11,746 bases of DNA from JAIOTG01 sp964644045 (lineage in GTDB: Bacteria; Patescibacteriota; Patescibacteriia; Patescibacteriales; JAGXOH01), in NCBI GenBank assembly GCA_964644045.1, contig CAZXUK010000028.1, positions 1-11,746 on the forward strand, given 5' to 3'. The position numbers were made by a program, and so were the translations under genes. Positions 4,682 through 11,746 of the stretch are shown here, in pieces; the stretch's first letter is position 1; each line of letters starts with the position of its first letter. The notes beneath the pieces were generated by a model that ran no database searches, had not been told where the DNA came from, and worked only from the letters and a program-made list of their open reading frames with translations.

Positions 4682-6256
4682 TTATTTTCTGGTTTTGGGA
4701 GTAACCCAAAAACCCAAATATTTTCCCAGCATTAACCTGGTCTGAGAAGAAAGAGCGGGCAGAGCTCCGAAAATAATAATACTCAAAGGCAAAACCAACC
4801 AATGAATAAACATTATGGCTTTTTTAAAAAAACCGAACTTGGTTTTTCTGGGAGGTAAAAGCAAAGTGGAAATAATGGCGGAAAAAATCAAACCCACCAT
4901 GGCCAAAGTCATTAAACCGCGGGTTACAGCCGGCAGATTACCGGAAATTACAGTAGTATGGAATTTTTCTCCTCCTAAAATAATCGGCATCCAACCGATC
5001 ACGGCGATGATCAAAGCGTTAGTGGCCCAGGAATGAAAACCGTAAAGCTGTACAAAAATTTTACTCAATATTTTTTTAGGAGAAATTTTTCCCCATTTTT
5101 TTAATCCGTTAAACATTAAATAGGGAACATTCTCCACTCCCCAGCCCCAACGACGCTGCTGTTTATACAAATTTTTTACGGTCTGCCAAAAAGTTTCATC
5201 CATGGTAACATCCATGGAAACGGGAAAATTCAAGGGCTCAACCCTATAATCCCCGTTATAGTAAAGAAAACAATGCCAAAAAATGCGAGAATCCTCGCTC
5301 ACCATATTGGTAGACCAAAAACCGATATCCACTAAGGCGCGAAAAGTCATGGAGTGAGAAGAATAAGTGGCCAACTTCTCCTGCCTGATCTGTTGCATCA
5401 TTTGCCAAAAAGTGTTGGAAGAAGCGGCCACCCGGGCAAAAAAGGGAGCTTCCCAAATATTGTTATGATAAACCGGCACGGGCTGATAACTGGCTCTAAA
5501 AGGACAGGACACAGTTAAAAAACGATAGCTCAAACAAAAAAAATAACCGGGATGAACCATGGTATCAATATCAAAAACACTGACTAAGATTTTATTGTAA
5601 TCAAACCCCTCTTTGTCTATAATTTTTTCTTTAACTTTTTGCACCGCCCAAGTCTGATTAGCTCCTTTGCCTTTTATTTCTCCCGGGATGCCGTCGGGAT
5701 GCACAGTAATCAAAAAACGATCGAATTTATCACCAAATTCCCTCTTTATGATCTCGGCCCTTTGGCGAGCCTCCTCTCCCGCTCTCTCTTCAATTGCCAA
5801 AACCACCATCATTTTCTCCAAGGGATACCCGTCTTTCAAAAGGGCCTCAAAACTGGACCTGATCACGCCCAAATCCTCGTTATAGGTGGGAAAAATAATT
5901 AAATGAGTCAAATCAGTCCACCTCCAATCTCGCTTGGCCAAACAATCCGGGGGCAAACCCTCATTTTTTTCTTGGATTAATTCCTTACATTTATTTTTCC
6001 AATCTATTTTAATGTTTTTTTTCAAACGATAATAAGCCACAAATAAATGAACTCCCAGATAAAGAACCAACAAAAGCCAATAAACATCAAAAACAATAAT
6101 AAAAAAAGCGGCCCAAATCGGCTTTAGGAAAGAAAGCACAAATAAAAAAAACAAAGTTCCCCAGGAAAGGACCCCGGGGACCATTTCAAATAGGCGATAA
6201 AGTTTTCTATCCCTGCCCTCTAATTGAGTGGCTTTTCCGATCTTCAAATAATCCAT
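4682..6256 (-). CDS. membrane family-2 glycosyltransferase
   Basis: Probable processive or polyprenol-linked GT-A glycosyltransferase acting at the inner face of the membrane on an envelope glycan; donor and acceptor are unknown. The 524 residues begin with two membrane helices (about 28-45 and 48-73). The GT2 core starts at LIIFPTYNED (119-128). The metal-binding DxD is FDIDT (D229, D231), an acidic SED (320-322) is placed like the catalytic ED, and QQRRW (366-370) is the QxxRW motif of synthase-type GT2 enzymes. Three or four helices follow (about 405-427, 445-467, 478-500). A distinctive HPDGIPGEIKGKGAN (186-200) lies between. It starts 4 bases after the DUF1361-like gene stop, which implies an operon. 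No PilZ domain is seen, so a c-di-GMP-controlled cellulose synthase is unlikely. Confidence 0.85.
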   Translation of the reverse strand: MDYLKIGKATQLEGRDRKLYRLFEMVPGVLSWGTLFFLFVLSFLKPIWAAFFIIVFDVYWLLLVLYLGVHLFVAYYRLKKNIKIDWKNKCKELIQEKNEGLPPDCLAKRDWRWTDLTHLIIFPTYNEDLGVIRSSFEALLKDGYPLEKMMVVLAIEERAGEEARQRAEIIKREFGDKFDRFLITVHPDGIPGEIKGKGANQTWAVQKVKEKIIDKEGFDYNKILVSVFDIDTMVHPGYFFCLSYRFLTVSCPFRASYQPVPVYHNNIWEAPFFARVAASSNTFWQMMQQIRQEKLATYSSHSMTFRALVDIGFWSTNMVSEDSRIFWHCFLYYNGDYRVEPLNFPVSMDVTMDETFWQTVKNLYKQQRRWGWGVENVPYLMFNGLKKWGKISPKKILSKIFVQLYGFHSWATNALIIAVIGWMPIILGGEKFHTTVISGNLPAVTRGLMTLAMVGLIFSAIISTLLLPPRKTKFGFFKKAIMFIHWLVLPLSIIIFGALPALSSQTRLMLGKYLGFWVTPKTRK

Positions 6257-6260
6257 AAAT

Positions 6261-6929
6261 TTAAAACTTTCTAAACAGATAATTGCCCAAATAATACAAA
6301 AAATAAAAACCCAAAGTAAATACCAGCCAATCCCAGAAAAAAGGAAGCTGGCTAAAATATAATCCGGAAACTCTGATTATTTCTCCTGGCCTTAAAAAAA
6401 TCTCCCAGCTATTAAAACGATTCAATAGGCCCAACAGAACTCCCAGAGAGGTCAAGGGAATAATCACAACAGGAAAAATTTTATTTAAGTATTCCCCTCC
6501 CTCTTCTTTTATCCAACACCTCATTTGGTTCAAAAGACAAACAAAAGCGACCCAGCCCAAAAAAGCATAAATAAAAAAGAAAATTATCATCCAGGCCTGG
6601 GAAACGCAAACCCGTGTCAGATCAGCTCCGGGGCAATATCCGGAAATATGTCGAATATCGGTAATTATATAAGCGCTATTGGGGAAAAACAAGAGCCAAA
6701 TAACAAATAAAAAGGCCCCTTGACTTTTTCTGAATAAACTAAGAGACCTGAAATTGAAAAAATACTTTTTAAGCAAATAAGCGGCCAAAAAAGGAAAAAC
6801 CAACAAAAATAAGTTCCAAACCACCATTAAAATCGGATATTCGTTAATGGAAACAAAATCAAACCAAGCAAAATGATCAAGCCAATAATCCAAACTCCCC
6901 CGATAATTTGTTACCATTCCTGTTAACAT
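6261..6929 (-). CDS. DUF1361-like integral membrane protein
   Basis: Protein of unknown function with about five to six hydrophobic segments in 222 residues (about 32-54, 71-84, 111-135, 150-170 and 195-217). The motif FFPNSAYIITDIRHI (81-95) and NRFNSWEIF (170-178) match what I remember of the DUF1361 family. There is no enzymatic motif I can name. The start at 6929 is fixed by the only clear Shine-Dalgarno sequence in the window (GAGGAG, 5 bases before ATG), which lies inside the last codons of the ATPase gene; the two genes are 2 bases apart. The glycosyltransferase follows after 4 bases. The context suggests a co-regulated envelope function with the glycosyltransferase. Confidence 0.75.
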   Translation of the reverse strand: MLTGMVTNYRGSLDYWLDHFAWFDFVSINEYPILMVVWNLFLLVFPFLAAYLLKKYFFNFRSLSLFRKSQGAFLFVIWLLFFPNSAYIITDIRHISGYCPGADLTRVCVSQAWMIIFFFIYAFLGWVAFVCLLNQMRCWIKEEGGEYLNKIFPVVIIPLTSLGVLLGLLNRFNSWEIFLRPGEIIRVSGLYFSQLPFFWDWLVFTLGFYFLYYLGNYLFRKF

Positions 6930-6931
6930 AC

Positions 6932-8707
6932 TTACTCCTCTTCTCCTTTTTTAAAATTAATTGGCTTAACTCTATCAATATCTCCCAAAGAAATTTCTTG
7001 AGCTGATTGGGAATTGTCGGCATTTTTGGAATTTGAATTCTTTTGGGGTTTTTCCTGCTTGGTTTTTTCCGGTGATTTATGAGCTGATTCGGATTCAATT
7101 TTGCCGTTTTCTTCCCGGGATATTTTCTGCAGCTCCTTTTCTTTGGCCTTTCTTCTTTCTTCCGCCTCTTTATTTTTTTCTTCCTTTAAAACAGCCAAAC
7201 AATCCCGACAATAAACCGGCCTGACCCCGTCGGGTTTAAAATTGATTTGGGTTTCAGCTCCGCAACGACTGCACTGGGCTGTATATTTATTTTTATTTGT
7301 TGAGGGGGCGGAAGAAGATTGGGAATCATTCTTGATGTTGGGCTTATTGGTGTTCGAAGATTTTTGTGCTTGCCCCTTGGAAGAAGTGTTTTTCTTTTGC
7401 GGGGCCTCCTCTTCCATATTACTTTCATGCCATCTTTCAATTTTTTCTTCAACAATCTCTTTGGGACGAGCATATCTTTCTCGAGAAACTTTGATAACCT
7501 TATCTAAATTTCCGGTTCTTTCCGAATCGGCTAAGGGCGGTAATCCTCGAGCGGAAAAAGGATCAGAGGCCAGGCCGTCAATCATAAGTTTTAAATACAT
7601 CTCGAATTTGGGCAAATTCAAAATATCCTCTTCCGTAAAAGTGGGGGAAAATTCTTTCACCAATTCCTCGGCATCAGCCGCGCCCACTCTAAAGGTGAGC
7701 ATAGTTCCCACATTTCCGAAAACCGCGGCTTTTACGGCATCAGACAATTGCTCCAAATATTGATGAGCCATGATCAAACTAAGCCGATATTTACGGGCCT
7801 CGGATAAAATATTGGCAAAACTCTCAGTACTGAAATTCTGAAACTCATCAATATAAAGATAAAAATCCTTGCGTTCATTTTCCGGTGTATCCACCCGGCT
7901 CATAGCGGCTAATTGAATTTTGGTGATCATCATGGCTCCCAAAAGGGCGGAATTATCTTCTCCGATCCTTCCTTTACTTAAATTCATTATTAAAATTTCC
8001 CCTTCATCCATAACTTTGCGCACATCGATTGAGGATTTAACTTGGCCCACAATATTTCTGATCAAAGAACTGGACAAGAATTGTCCCACCTTATTTTGAA
8101 TGGGCGAAACCGCTTCAGCTGCGAATTTATCAGCATAACCCGCAAATTCATTTACCCAAAAAGATTTAACTACCGGATCCTTGATCTTAGTAATTACCTT
8201 TTTACGAAAACTTTTGTCGGAAAGCATGCGAGTAACCGCTAAAAGAGTGGCTCCGGGATAGTCCAAAATGGCTAAAATGGCATTACGTAAAATATACTCT
8301 AATCTCGGCCCCCACGAGTCAGCCCATAACTTTCGAAAAACTCCTATAAGACCGGAGGCCACTAAATGCCTCATTTCCGGATCCACTTGTTCCACCACAT
8401 TAAAAGCAATGGGATGTTCAGTATCTCCGGGGTTAAAATAAATAACTTCATTGATCCGGGATTTGGGAATATATTGAACAACTTTTTCCGCCAAATCTCC
8501 ATGGGGATCCACCAAGGCCACTCCTCGGCCGGCACAAATATCCTCCACTATCATATTCTCCTGCAAGGTGGACTTACCCATTCCGGTTTTACCAATGATA
8601 TACATATGACGCCGACGATCATCGGTTTTTATTCCGAACCTTTGGCGCCTATTTCGAAAAGTCGTCTCCCCAATGGGCATTATTTCATTTTCCGGATTGT
8701 TAACCAT
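6932..8707 (-). CDS. VirD4/TraD-type DNA-translocase ATPase with C-terminal zinc ribbon
   Basis: AAA+/RecA-like ATPase of the type IV coupling protein and FtsK/HerA class, expected to move DNA or substrate at the membrane. In 591 residues it has Walker A GKTGMGKS (39-46), VDPHGD (66-71), and Walker B YLYIDEFQNF (283-292) with D287 and E288. AHQYLEQL (314-321) is the usual TraG/TraD sensor motif. The core ends near 390. The rest is a charged low-complexity linker, a four-cysteine zinc ribbon (C479, C482, C500, C503) and another charged tail. It has no membrane helix, unlike VirD4, whereas the gene just upstream encodes a membrane-anchored partner. No relaxase, VirB4 or pilin gene is nearby, so complete conjugation machinery is not indicated here. 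The ATG at 8707 lacks a Shine-Dalgarno sequence. Confidence 0.88.
   Translation of the reverse strand: MVNNPENEIMPIGETTFRNRRQRFGIKTDDRRRHMYIIGKTGMGKSTLQENMIVEDICAGRGVALVDPHGDLAEKVVQYIPKSRINEVIYFNPGDTEHPIAFNVVEQVDPEMRHLVASGLIGVFRKLWADSWGPRLEYILRNAILAILDYPGATLLAVTRMLSDKSFRKKVITKIKDPVVKSFWVNEFAGYADKFAAEAVSPIQNKVGQFLSSSLIRNIVGQVKSSIDVRKVMDEGEILIMNLSKGRIGEDNSALLGAMMITKIQLAAMSRVDTPENERKDFYLYIDEFQNFSTESFANILSEARKYRLSLIMAHQYLEQLSDAVKAAVFGNVGTMLTFRVGAADAEELVKEFSPTFTEEDILNLPKFEMYLKLMIDGLASDPFSARGLPPLADSERTGNLDKVIKVSRERYARPKEIVEEKIERWHESNMEEEAPQKKNTSSKGQAQKSSNTNKPNIKNDSQSSSAPSTNKNKYTAQCSRCGAETQINFKPDGVRPVYCRDCLAVLKEEKNKEAEERRKAKEKELQKISREENGKIESESAHKSPEKTKQEKPQKNSNSKNADNSQSAQEISLGDIDRVKPINFKKGEEE
6935..6940 (-). 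promoter_or_regulatory. ribosome binding site of the DUF1361-like gene
   Basis: GAGGAG on the minus strand, followed by TAAGT and ATG. The preceding ATPase stop TAA lies between the site and the start, an arrangement typical of translational coupling. It decides the start at 6929 over the internal Met at 6917. No other gene in the window has a comparable site. Confidence 0.7.
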
Positions 8708-8751
8708 ATTTTTAAATTAATAATTGATATGCTTTTAATATTTTTAAAACT

Positions 8752-10257
8752 CTAAATAGTGGGCAAATTTCCGGGCGGAGCGCCGGCCGGGCCCCCGCCG
8801 GAAGACTGAGAAGAATCTTTCTTTTCCTCTTTGCCCTCTTCTTTTCCTTCCTCTTTTTCCTCTTCCTCTTTTAAAAATTCGGGGGATTCTTCTTGGAATT
8901 CGGGAGTTTCCTTTTCCGGAATCCTTCCTCCCAATTCACTCCGGGGCAAATCCATGGGAGCTTCAGCTTTGCGTCCGGTGGTCTTCTGAATCAAAGGAGC
9001 TTTTACCGAGGCCTCAATCGGGAAATGCCAAAGAGTGGCCAACTCTTCAATATTTAAAATAAAAGGCCTTCTACCTCCGACATCATTTCTTTTTACAAAA
9101 TTATTCATTATTCTGTTTTTCCGAGCATTTAATCGTCTCTGCTTCAAAAAATAGGAAACCGTGGTGGCGGTTTTGTCAGTGTCCGGTTTTATATTATTTA
9201 AGGCCAAATCTCCGAATTGTTTCATATACCCCACAAAGCCGTTGGCCACTTTAGGCTTGCGCATCACCTCTTTTTCCGCCAAATATACCATTCTGATTTT
9301 ACATTCAAAGCCCAATTTGGAAGTTTTTCTTTCAATTCCTTCAACTTGCCTTTTGGTCTTGGGTTTTAAATTCATCATTTTAAAACTATCCTCTTCTTTT
9401 TTTTCAGTTTCCATAATTACTCCCAAAAGTTCCATAAAAACATCGCTTAAATAATCAAAAATTTTTAAAAAGGGCCCGAAAATTTTATCTAAAAATCCTT
9501 GAGAAGCGGAGATCGGCTCTCCTAAAATCTTACTAATTGCTTTATCTCCTTCTTCCGGCCAATCAAAACCGGTGGGAATAACGATTATCTGGTGCCAAAG
9601 CTGTTCTCCCGGCCCTAAACTGCTGTTCAAATCCATTAAAGTGGCCAAGGGGTCCCGAAAATGCGTCTCCGATTCCTTCCCGAATTGGTGTTCAAAGTCC
9701 AAATAAGTTTTTATGGGAAGCATATGATTTTTGGCCAAAATAAATTCCGTTCCCCAAAGATCATACTTTTCATCCGGAAAACGGGTGGGAAAACCGGCGG
9801 TATAATCATCTACCTCGGTGATTTCCGCATCCGGATACTGGGAATAGACCGCCGATTCCACCAAATCCCGAAAATCAACCGGGGTATAAATTAAAAATTG
9901 GGTATAGCCCTCTATACTAACTATCTCAAAACTGAAATAAAGCTGCCATTTACCTTCCCAGTATTTTTCTATCAAATTAAAACTGCTATGAGCTCCGGCA
10001 ATATAACTAAACATATTCTCCACCGATTTGGGGGACTGAATATTTTCCCGGGGAATATCAATGGCCAAAAGCATAAAATTGGCATTCTCCGCAGCCCACT
10101 GCGCCCGCCTGTGTTGGATCCATATTTCATAAAAACCCCAAAGCAAAGTAATGGCCACCGGTATCCAGCCAAACCAAGCCAGAATTCGCCAAACCAAAAC
10201 TTCCGGCCTTAGGTAAAGCAGCTGATTCAAAAAAGAAAAGTCAATCACTATATCCAT
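8752..10257 (-). CDS. membrane-anchored partner protein of the VirD4-like ATPase
   Basis: Conserved protein of unknown function, 501 residues. One N-terminal membrane helix (about 20-45) is followed by a large soluble region to about 430 rich in aromatic residues. The best landmark is LNIEELATLWHFP (401-413), a motif I associate with proteins encoded beside TraG/VirD4-like ATPases in Patescibacteria (possibly listed as DUF8128; I am not certain of the number). The last 70 residues are acidic and low complexity (EEEKEEGKEEGKEEKK) and end in a Gly/Pro-rich tail. It is first in the operon, behind a good promoter (10290-10318), and 44 bases before the ATPase. Inference: it anchors the soluble ATPase at the membrane, a split version of a coupling protein. 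No catalytic motif was seen. Confidence 0.75.
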   Translation of the reverse strand: MDIVIDFSFLNQLLYLRPEVLVWRILAWFGWIPVAITLLWGFYEIWIQHRRAQWAAENANFMLLAIDIPRENIQSPKSVENMFSYIAGAHSSFNLIEKYWEGKWQLYFSFEIVSIEGYTQFLIYTPVDFRDLVESAVYSQYPDAEITEVDDYTAGFPTRFPDEKYDLWGTEFILAKNHMLPIKTYLDFEHQFGKESETHFRDPLATLMDLNSSLGPGEQLWHQIIVIPTGFDWPEEGDKAISKILGEPISASQGFLDKIFGPFLKIFDYLSDVFMELLGVIMETEKKEEDSFKMMNLKPKTKRQVEGIERKTSKLGFECKIRMVYLAEKEVMRKPKVANGFVGYMKQFGDLALNNIKPDTDKTATTVSYFLKQRRLNARKNRIMNNFVKRNDVGGRRPFILNIEELATLWHFPIEASVKAPLIQKTTGRKAEAPMDLPRSELGGRIPEKETPEFQEESPEFLKEEEEKEEGKEEGKEEKKDSSQSSGGGPAGAPPGNLPTI

Positions 10258-10289
10258 ATAAAATCGGAAAAACTAATAAATTCATTTTT

Positions 10290-10318
10290 ATTTTAGCATT
10301 TAATTTAGTTTTTATCAA
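10290..10318 (-). promoter_or_regulatory. sigma70-type promoter of the partner-ATPase operon
   Basis: On the minus strand, -35 TTGATA (10313-10318), a 17-base spacer and -10 TAAAAT (10290-10295) preceded by TGC, an extended -10. Transcription would begin near 10283, about 26 bases before the ATG at 10257. The terminator of the preceding gene ends 15 bases upstream of the -35. This is the best promoter in the window and marks the start of the operon covering 4682-10257. Confidence 0.8.
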
Positions 10319-10332
10319 TTTAAAAACTAAAC

Positions 10333-10364
10333 AAAAAAGCCCTTAACGAATTACGGGCTTTTTT
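10333..10364. terminator. strong bidirectional intrinsic terminator
   Basis: Arms AAAAAAGCCC (10333-10342) and GGGCTTTTTT (10355-10364) pair perfectly over 10 bp. Inside, TAA/TTA (10344-10346 with 10351-10353) can extend the stem around a CGAA loop, leaving one mismatch (10343/10354). A T6 tract follows on both strands. On the minus strand it lies 21 bases past the sigma4/HARE stop and ends that gene's transcript. Confidence 0.88.
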
Positions 10365-10385
10365 GAAAAATATTTAAAAAAATAA

Positions 10386-11582
10386 TTATTTTTCAGCTAA
10401 AACATATTTATTACCTATCTTTTTAAAATCATTGCGGTTGGATAAGGCCAAATTTATAGTGCTTTCTTTTACCAACCTGTTTTCCAAAACCTTCTGAACA
10501 ATTTCTTCCCGGGTTAAGGGCGCGGAAGAAGAGGCTAAAATATCTTTTATAACCTGAGCTACGGTCCCGGATTTAAGCCCCCATTCCTTTAGGCCATACA
10601 TACCTCTGCCTATCAGAACATATTTATCATCCAAAATTAATTCGTTATGAACAGTGGCCGGATTGGTCTTCTTGTGGTCAAAATTAGTATTATTGATCAA
10701 CTCCGCGATTTCCGTAAAATGCATGGGACGATTATGATTTTTTAAAATCAAATAAATCTTATCATTAACCGTTTTGGGCATAATTTCATTCCAGGAAATA
10801 TGTCCCCATTCTCCAAATTTGTTCTTTTCTATTTCTCTTACCATCTTAAGTAAAGAATAAAGAGTTCGGTGTTCTTCTAATATCTTTTGCTCTTCCGGAT
10901 GGATCTCTTCATCTAAAAGATGGCTTAAACGAGTTCTGGAAGAAGAAGTTAATTTATCTTCATGTTTTTTATAGCTTTCCAAATTTTTAATAATCTCTAC
11001 TAAATCCTCAGTTTTTAAAACATTTTTCAGCTTTTTTATCTCAAGCACCAACTCTTCAGCCAATTCTTCCAAATGATCCAGGGAATAATCTTTCAATTTA
11101 TAAGCATCCCGGAATTTGCTTTCCTTTTTTATTTCTTCCAGGTGATCGCTTAAAATTCGAGAAAAAAGAAAATCAAAATGATTTTCCTTAATTTGTCTCT
11201 TTTTATTTTCATCTCTTAAATCCAAATCGGAAATTTTGTCCAAAATAGAAAACAAATGATCTTTTTCCGTTATACCTCCGTGTTCTTCCAAAATTAAAAG
11301 CACTATCCGAGTAAGTTCATTTAACTCTTCCTGAAGTTCTTTAATTTGATGGATTTTTTCAATCAAGGATTTTTCAATCTGTCTGATCCTTTCTCGGGTT
11401 AAATTATGAATTTGCCCTACTTTTTCCAGAGTTTCTCTATTGGTTCTATCCAAACCAAAACGACGTCTAATAATATTTTTCTCTTTGGTGGAAAAATTTT
11501 TAAGCAAATCTTCTATAATTTTTTTGGTATCAACCTTTTGAGAAGATTTCAAAAAATCCTCTAATTTTGCTTCTTGGCTCAT
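10386..11582 (-). CDS. sigma region 4-like and HARE winged-helix transcription regulator
   Basis: DNA-binding transcription protein of 398 residues. Residues about 30-75 are a sigma70 region 4-like helix-turn-helix: RRRFGL (39-44), TLEKVGQIHNLTRERIRQIEK (51-71, the recognition helix ending in RERIRQIE). Sigma regions 1 to 3 are absent, so it is not a complete sigma factor. Residues about 75-250 are highly charged and helical. Residues 269-335 (TVNDKIYLIL...HFTEIAELIN...GRGMYGLKEWG) resemble the HARE-HTH winged helix also found in the RNA polymerase delta subunit RpoE of Firmicutes. Residues about 337-396 form a second similar domain. Inference: it docks on RNA polymerase through region 4 or competes with sigma. 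It is monocistronic, between its own promoter and a strong terminator. Confidence 0.82.
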   Translation of the reverse strand: MSQEAKLEDFLKSSQKVDTKKIIEDLLKNFSTKEKNIIRRRFGLDRTNRETLEKVGQIHNLTRERIRQIEKSLIEKIHQIKELQEELNELTRIVLLILEEHGGITEKDHLFSILDKISDLDLRDENKKRQIKENHFDFLFSRILSDHLEEIKKESKFRDAYKLKDYSLDHLEELAEELVLEIKKLKNVLKTEDLVEIIKNLESYKKHEDKLTSSSRTRLSHLLDEEIHPEEQKILEEHRTLYSLLKMVREIEKNKFGEWGHISWNEIMPKTVNDKIYLILKNHNRPMHFTEIAELINNTNFDHKKTNPATVHNELILDDKYVLIGRGMYGLKEWGLKSGTVAQVIKDILASSSAPLTREEIVQKVLENRLVKESTINLALSNRNDFKKIGNKYVLAEK

Positions 11583-11593
11583 ATTAAATCAAC

Positions 11594-11613
11594 ACAAGAG
11601 CAAGGGGTCTTGT
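11594..11613. other. 5' leader hairpin of the sigma4/HARE gene
   Basis: ACAAGA (11594-11599) pairs with TCTTGT (11608-11613) around an 8-base loop. A competing hairpin CAAG/CTTG (11601-11604 with 11609-11612) shares the 3' arm, so the two are mutually exclusive. It lies 12 bases before the ATG at 11582, in a leader of about 60 bases. It could affect translation or bind the gene product's own regulator; nothing proves this. Confidence 0.3.
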
Positions 11614-11648
11614 TTTACTTAATTTATTTTTTTATTCCTTAGGCGGTA

Positions 11649-11677
11649 ACATTAACATAAAAATATTAATTAGTCAA
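11649..11677 (-). promoter_or_regulatory. promoter of the sigma4/HARE regulator
   Basis: On the minus strand, -35 TTGACT (11672-11677), a 17-base spacer and -10 TAATGT (11649-11654) preceded by TGT (extended -10). The -35 is one base from consensus and the -10 is weak, so the TG extension may matter. It gives a leader of about 60 bases containing a small hairpin. Confidence 0.6.
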
Positions 11678-11705
11678 CTATTTTTTAAAATTTGTAAAGG
11701 GGAAA

Positions 11706-11746
11706 TAGAAATGTCCTACTTTGGGTGATTTAGAAATGTCCTACTT
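11706..11746. repeat. 16-bp direct repeat, possible insertion-sequence end
   Basis: TAGAAATGTCCTACTT occurs at 11706-11721 and again at 11731-11746, separated by TGGGTGATT (25-bp period). The second copy runs into the window edge, so more copies or a transposase may follow. Closely spaced subterminal repeats of this kind are typical of transposase binding sites at the ends of DDE integrase-type insertion sequences (IS481-like or related), and this sequence resembles such ends from memory. No transposase is visible in the window. Confidence 0.6.

Noticed and set aside
4682..6256. Cellulose synthase BcsA
   Set aside because: The DxD and QxxRW motifs are shared by many GT2 synthases; no PilZ domain or bcs partner genes are present.
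7186..7473. 95-residue minus-strand frame inside the ATPase tail
   Set aside because: Basic low-complexity translation of the Lys/Glu-rich linker in another frame; no ribosome site or independent evidence.
8366..8755. 129-residue plus-strand frame antisense to the ATPase
   Set aside because: Shadow of the ATPase coding frame; no start signal and no family resemblance. The longer plus-strand frame at 7242-7763 is rejected for the same reason.
10386..11582. Complete RNA polymerase sigma factor
   Set aside because: Only region 4 is recognisable; the core-binding region 2 is missing.

Overview
The window looks like chromosomal DNA from an AT-rich bacterium of the Candidate Phyla Radiation (Patescibacteria, Parcubacteria-like). 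The reasons are gene content and style. There is an FtsB-like protein ending in a WW-containing tail, and an S11 D,D-carboxypeptidase fused to an RlpA-like barrel. A VirD4/TraD-type ATPase sits beside a membrane protein with a TLWHFP motif, and there is a protein combining sigma region 4 with a HARE-type winged helix. Most starts lack a Shine-Dalgarno sequence. This assignment rests on family recognition, not on a search.

All protein genes lie on the minus strand, so transcription runs from high to low coordinates. From the right end: 11583-11746 holds a tandem repeat that resembles the end of an insertion sequence, then a promoter. The sigma4/HARE regulator (10386-11582) follows and is closed by a strong bidirectional terminator (10333-10364). 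A near-consensus promoter (10290-10318) then starts a likely operon: the membrane-anchored partner protein (8752-10257), the ATPase (6932-8707), a DUF1361-like membrane protein (6261-6929, with the one clear Shine-Dalgarno site) and a membrane GT2 glycosyltransferase (4682-6256). An extended -10 promoter (4642-4650) precedes ftsB (4198-4614).

The only plus-strand genes are tRNAs at 3990-4172, convergent with ftsB. A complete tRNA-Thr(CGT) sits inside another tRNA-Thr(CGT). Removing 110 bases (4013-4122), which carry the inner tRNA and end in 12-base inverted repeats, restores a 73-nt outer tRNA with a perfect D-stem. This nested arrangement is the most unusual feature here.

Left of the tRNAs lies a cell-envelope and division block: the RlpA-S11 carboxypeptidase (2313-3932), ftsE (1513-2193), ftsX (581-1495), and mpg (70-594), a base-excision repair glycosylase overlapping ftsX by 14 bases. 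A 9/27-bp AT-rich repeat appears at three boundaries of this block: the mpg stop, the carboxypeptidase-ftsE gap (three identical 27-bp units) and the carboxypeptidase start. A short relic lies just before the tRNAs.

Functionally, the left half is peptidoglycan remodelling and divisome control (FtsEX, the carboxypeptidase, FtsB). The centre and right are envelope glycosylation and a DNA-translocase-like membrane machine, plus a transcription regulator.
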